Shown here: positions 7,366 to 10,245 of the stretch, piece by piece
Layout: the number at the start of each line of letters is the position of its first letter
How positions within the stretch are numbered: position 1 is the stretch's first letter
DNA from: Tetrahymena elliotti 4EA
Taxonomy: Eukaryota; Ciliophora; Oligohymenophorea; Hymenostomatida; Tetrahymenidae
DNA: 10,245 bases
Direction of reading: 5' to 3'
NCBI GenBank assembly: GCA_000231825.2
Contig: JH720381.1
Coordinates: forward strand, 10,187 to 20,431
Notes under the pieces: model-generated
What the model was told of the DNA's origin: nothing
The model's database searches: none
The model's input: only the letters and a program-made list of their open reading frames with translations
Position numbers and translations under genes: made by a program

Positions 7366-10245
7366 ATGGGAGCAGAGCAAGGCAAACAACTTACATTTGA
7401 AGTATCAGAAGAAAAAATAAAGGCATTTTATAAAGACTAAATAAATAAGAAGAAGAAAATGATATTTTCTACAGTAGAACTTATTGATATTTACAAGGAA
7501 CTAAAACAAAAGGAAATTTATCTAACATCATTTATCTCTGCAGGAAATTAAGGAGCAGTTTTTGAGGCTTTATATAACGAGGAATTCGTTGCAGTAAAGT
7601 GCATAAAATGCGCTGGATTAGAAGATTAAAAGAAAATAGATGAGGAAAATAAAATAATTGAAGCATTAAAAGATATTCCTAATGTTTTCAAATGTATCAA
7701 GCAATTTTATTCTTCAGACAGATCAGTATACTATCAAATTACCAAGAAATATTAATGTAAAAATTAAATATTTTAAGTTCATTTTCTAATCAACATACAA
7801 TATTTAAAAAATAATAACAATTTTATAGGTAGTCTTTAAGGTATAATGGAGGATCTTTTTAGTAAGAAAAAAACAATGTCACTAAATTAGATAATTGGAT
7901 TTGCCTTGTAAATGTCTTAAGTATTTGAAAAAACCTAACCTAAAAAGATGCTGCATTCTGATGTTAAACCAGATAATATCCTATATGATGATGAAGAAAA
8001 ATCCTTTAATTTATGTAAATAAACCCTTTTTTTTGTAAAATAAAATTTGCTTTAAATATCTTACTAAGCGATTTCAAATTGAAATTATTTCGCTCAATTA
8101 TTAAAACATATTAAGTAATTTGTAAAAGAAAAAATTTAATTAATTATATCATTAACAAATCATTAAAATACATACTGTAAAAGAACTGTAAGCTAGACCA
8201 ATCAATCTATTAGGGTTGTTGGTCTGAATAATAATTTTTTCAATTATTTAAAAATACATTTAGTAATTTGTAAAATTAACAATAAAAGAGAATTTTAAGT
8301 AAGTAAATTAAATTATTTAAATTTTATTTTTCATTAAAATTAAAAAAAAAGTTTGATTTTAAGTTGAATCTGATTTAAAAATTAATTAATTCTTTATAAA
8401 TAGTTTAATTTATTATTTAATAATAGGTGATTTTGGTGTTTCAAAATTTATTCAGGATTAAAAAACAAAAACTAAAGAAGTAAATACTTATTATTTTTAT
8501 TTTTATCTTCTTTATCATTTTTACATTTATTTTTTGTGTAAATCTTTAAATTTTACACAGTATTTTTTCAAAAATTGATTTAAATTTATTTCTTACATAT
8601 CTTTCAAATTCAAAAAAAATGCAAAGGCTTATGATCAATTGATTAACTACATTTACTTATTCTATTTAGAATTCTTTCATAACTCAAAACGAGTTTTTTT
8701 AGATTAAAAATTATATTTTACCGAATTATTTTTATTTATTTAAATTTTTAAAATAAATATAAAGCTTAAAGGATGGACATATAAATATTCAGCTCCTGAA
8801 GCATTAATTGGTGAACCTAATAATGACCTTTTTAGTATTAAAGTAATTTTAATATTTTATTTTTATCAATTTATTTAATTATTATTTAAATTTTAATTAA
8901 AGTTTGACATCTATGGATTAGGTATTATCCTCTTAGAGTTAACTCTTGGTAGATTTTTAGAAATCAAAGAATGCATATCTATTGCTGAAGGATAGTTTGC
9001 TGGTTACATGAGCAATGATAAGATATATTGTGATTTTAATAAAATAATCAAAGAAATGATTAAAACCTAATAAGAAGACAGAATTGATTCTTTTGAACTT
9101 ACAAAATTACTGAACAAGTTAAAGTCTAAATTAGAAAATGAATTTAATTCTGTAGTATATGGAAAATTAGATTCTGTTGACTCAAATTAAATGATTTCTA
9201 AATTTAGATAATCATTTCTTTAATTTAATTTTTATTACAGACCAAAAGAATCAATATTTTTCAAATTAGAGTTTAAAAACATTAAAGAATTTAATAAAAT
9301 CTAAGAAGTTATTTAAAGATTCATTCGTCAATTAGATCTAGATTTTAAGTATTTTTTTTGTGTTTTAAACTAATTAATTTTAAATTTGGATGAGTCATTT
9401 GGTATTTGGTTAGAAAAAAATAATTTTTAAATTCCATTAAAATAGAAGGAATAAATATTAAGGTTATTATTTCTTAAAGAATTGAATAAGTTTTAGGGAT
9501 ATTTATTGTTAAAATGTTATCCTTTAAGTTTTACAAACCAAAATTACAAAATTAGAAAAAATAAATTGTTTTAAAAACTTTTGAATAATTACGTTCTAAA
9601 AGTTTTCAAATTTTATTTTTCTAAAATTTAAATCACTGTATATTCATCCATAAATTAATCATTTTTAAAATTTAACAGATTTTTATTTACATATTTAAAG
9701 CCTTAATTCTTACCTCAGCTGAATGATCAAATGTCACTTTTGTACAGAATTTCAAATTAAATATGAAAATTAAATTAAAAAAAAAAAATAAAAAAATAAA
9801 AATTCAGTTCGTCATCCAAAAAAAAAAAAAAATTTATTTTCCGAATCATTTTTGCTGACGGAATATATTGCAATTTAAAAATAAATCAATATTTATTCAA
9901 TTTATCTATTTTTACTCATCATTTTCAACACAAATTCAAATCAATTATTGATTATTGTCATAATAGGAAAAATAAACTTGGTGCAGATGAAGCTAGGAAT
10001 ATTGGAAAGAGTTTAGAAAAGTGCCAAAACATAACATCTTTGAATCTCAATCTAGGGTAATTTAATCAAATATGAATGAAATTTGTTTTGTTATTTTGAA
10101 GATATTTATGAAATATATTGCAATTTAAAAATAAATCAATATTTATTCAATTTACCTATTTTTACTCATCATTTTCAACACAAATTCAAATCAATTATTG
10201 ATTATTGTCATAATAGGGGAAATGAACTTGGTGCAGATGGAGCTA
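7366..10245 (+). CDS. Protein kinase with C-terminal leucine-rich repeats (copy C), 3' end outside window
   Basis: Exons: 7366-7756, 7829-8014, 8427-8479, 8765-8842, 8903-9348 (end less certain), 9967-10056, and 10217 to beyond the edge. The first five give 384 residues. Kinase features by residue: glycine loop SAGNQGAVFEA (58-68, first Gly replaced by Ser), VAVK Lys 78, helix C Glu 94 or 99, catalytic loop HSDVKPDNIL (173-182), DFGVSK (194-199), SAPE (219-222), helix F Asp 238 in DIYGLG, and a subdomain XI Arg in EDRIDSFEL. All catalytic residues are present, so it is probably an active Ser/Thr-type kinase. HSD in place of HRD makes it a non-RD kinase. Residues 2-6 (GAEQG) after Met allow N-myristoylation, but this is only a possibility. 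LRR exon 9967-10056 reads NKLGADEARNIGKSLEKC and so on. In-frame TAA/TAG at codons 25, 62 and 88 show the ciliate code. The LRRs probably select partners or substrates. Confidence 0.85.
8015..8426 (+). other. Long intron 2 of the kinase gene with a hairpin
   Basis: The donor GTAAAT (8015) and acceptor AATAG (8426) join NLC to DFGVSK across the DFG motif in phase 1. At 412 nt it is much longer than the 60-285 nt introns around it. It contains AGACCAATCAA (8195-8205) and TTGTTGGTCT (8216-8225), which pair as a 10-bp stem with one bulged base around a 10-nt loop, TCTATTAGGG. The rest is plain AT-rich DNA. No RNA gene family is recognised in it. Confidence 0.6.
9349..9966 (+). other. Intron before the first LRR exon, or exon extension
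   Basis: A donor at 9349 (AA|GTATTT, phase 2) follows QLDLDF, which resembles the repeat end seen before other LRR donors, and joins in phase to the exon at 9967. However, the kinase frame stays open past it to TGA 9764-9766 (139 more codons, reading for example KELNKFQGYLLLKCYPLSF). In DNA this AT-rich, with only TGA as a stop, such a run is not strong evidence of coding. I prefer splicing at 9349, because a product ending at 9766 would leave the clear LRR exons unattached. Confidence 0.45.
9808..9863. repeat. Short inverted repeat with an A-tract core
   Basis: TTCGTCATCCAAAAA (9808-9822) faces TTTTTGCTGACGGAA (9849-9863), whose reverse complement is TTCCGTCAGCAAAAA. They align with a small gap at about 13 of 15 positions. 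The right arm shares CCGTCAG with the ends of the 1951-2080 element. The repeat abuts the left edge of the 250-bp tandem duplication (9862). It may be a tiny relic of the same element family or a chance fold-back. Confidence 0.35.
9862..10245 (+). repeat. 250-bp tandem duplication of an intron-LRR exon unit
   Basis: Positions 9862-9995 recur at 10112-10245, an offset of exactly 250 bases, and the second copy runs out of the window. The intron part (9862-9966 against 10112-10216, 105 nt each) differs at one base (TTATCTATT against TTACCTATT). The exon part visible in both (29 nt, from 9967 and 10217) differs at four bases. One unit is the tail of an intron, a 90-nt LRR exon and the first 55 nt of the next intron. 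This is a freshly duplicated LRR cassette. Confidence 0.9.

Noticed and set aside
8209..8216. TTAGGG telomere-like motif
   Set aside because: It is a single hexamer inside an intron; ciliates of this type use GGGGTT repeats, and no array is present.
8195..8225. tRNA or tRNA-derived gene
   Set aside because: There is only one stem-loop, with no B-box or cloverleaf arms in the flanks.
8660..8702. AACTC-AAAAC-GAGTT followed by T-run, resembling a bacterial terminator
   Set aside because: It lies within an intron of a eukaryotic gene, and the 5-bp stem is within chance expectation.
9349..9766. 139-codon C-terminal extension of the kinase exon
   Set aside because: With TGA as the only stop and about 80% A+T, such open runs are common. 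The phase-2 donor at 9349 fits the downstream LRR exons better, though I keep the uncertainty noted in the features.

Overview
The window reads as DNA of a ciliate, most likely Tetrahymena or a close relative. It is extremely AT-rich. The recognisable reading frames use in-frame TAA and TAG as sense codons (glutamine) and only TGA as a stop. Introns are short and AT-rich, with GTAA(A/T)-type donors and AG acceptors. All protein calls use this code.

Three head-to-tail, plus-strand members (or remains) of one leucine-rich-repeat (LRR) gene family fill most of the window. Copy A (about 810-2838) has seven intact LRR exons and a terminal exon with a TGA stop. The LRR exons are 90 nt (one is 93 nt) and all are separated by phase-2 introns. 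Copy A has no visible kinase part, and its 5' remnant carries a TGA. Copy B (about 3310-6421) is a diverged duplicate of A and is dead: two LRR exons carry 4-nt deletions, one splice donor is lost, three LRR exons are missing, and a retroelement sits inside it. Copy C (7366 to beyond the right edge) is the best-preserved gene: five exons encode a protein kinase domain, followed by the first 90-nt LRR exon and the start of a second. A, B and C therefore look like a tandem array built from a kinase + LRR architecture, in which single 90-nt exons are gained and lost without breaking the frame.

The 4.66-6.04 kb part of copy B is a minus-strand, 5'-truncated, multiply frameshifted non-LTR (LINE-type) retrotransposon. 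It keeps an AP-endonuclease GDFN motif and a reverse-transcriptase SKAFD motif A, but motif A has lost its catalytic Asp. It is less AT-rich than its surroundings. Because such elements are confined to the germline nucleus in T. thermophila, the window could be micronuclear sequence, or the element could be a tolerated relic; the sequence alone does not decide.

Smaller elements are a 130-bp MITE-like inverted-repeat element in an intron of copy A, a 250-bp tandem duplication of an intron-exon unit at the right edge in which the exon has diverged more than the intron, and several hairpins. The remaining stretches (1-650, 2839-3310, 6430-7365) are AT-rich intergenic DNA with no gene I can support.
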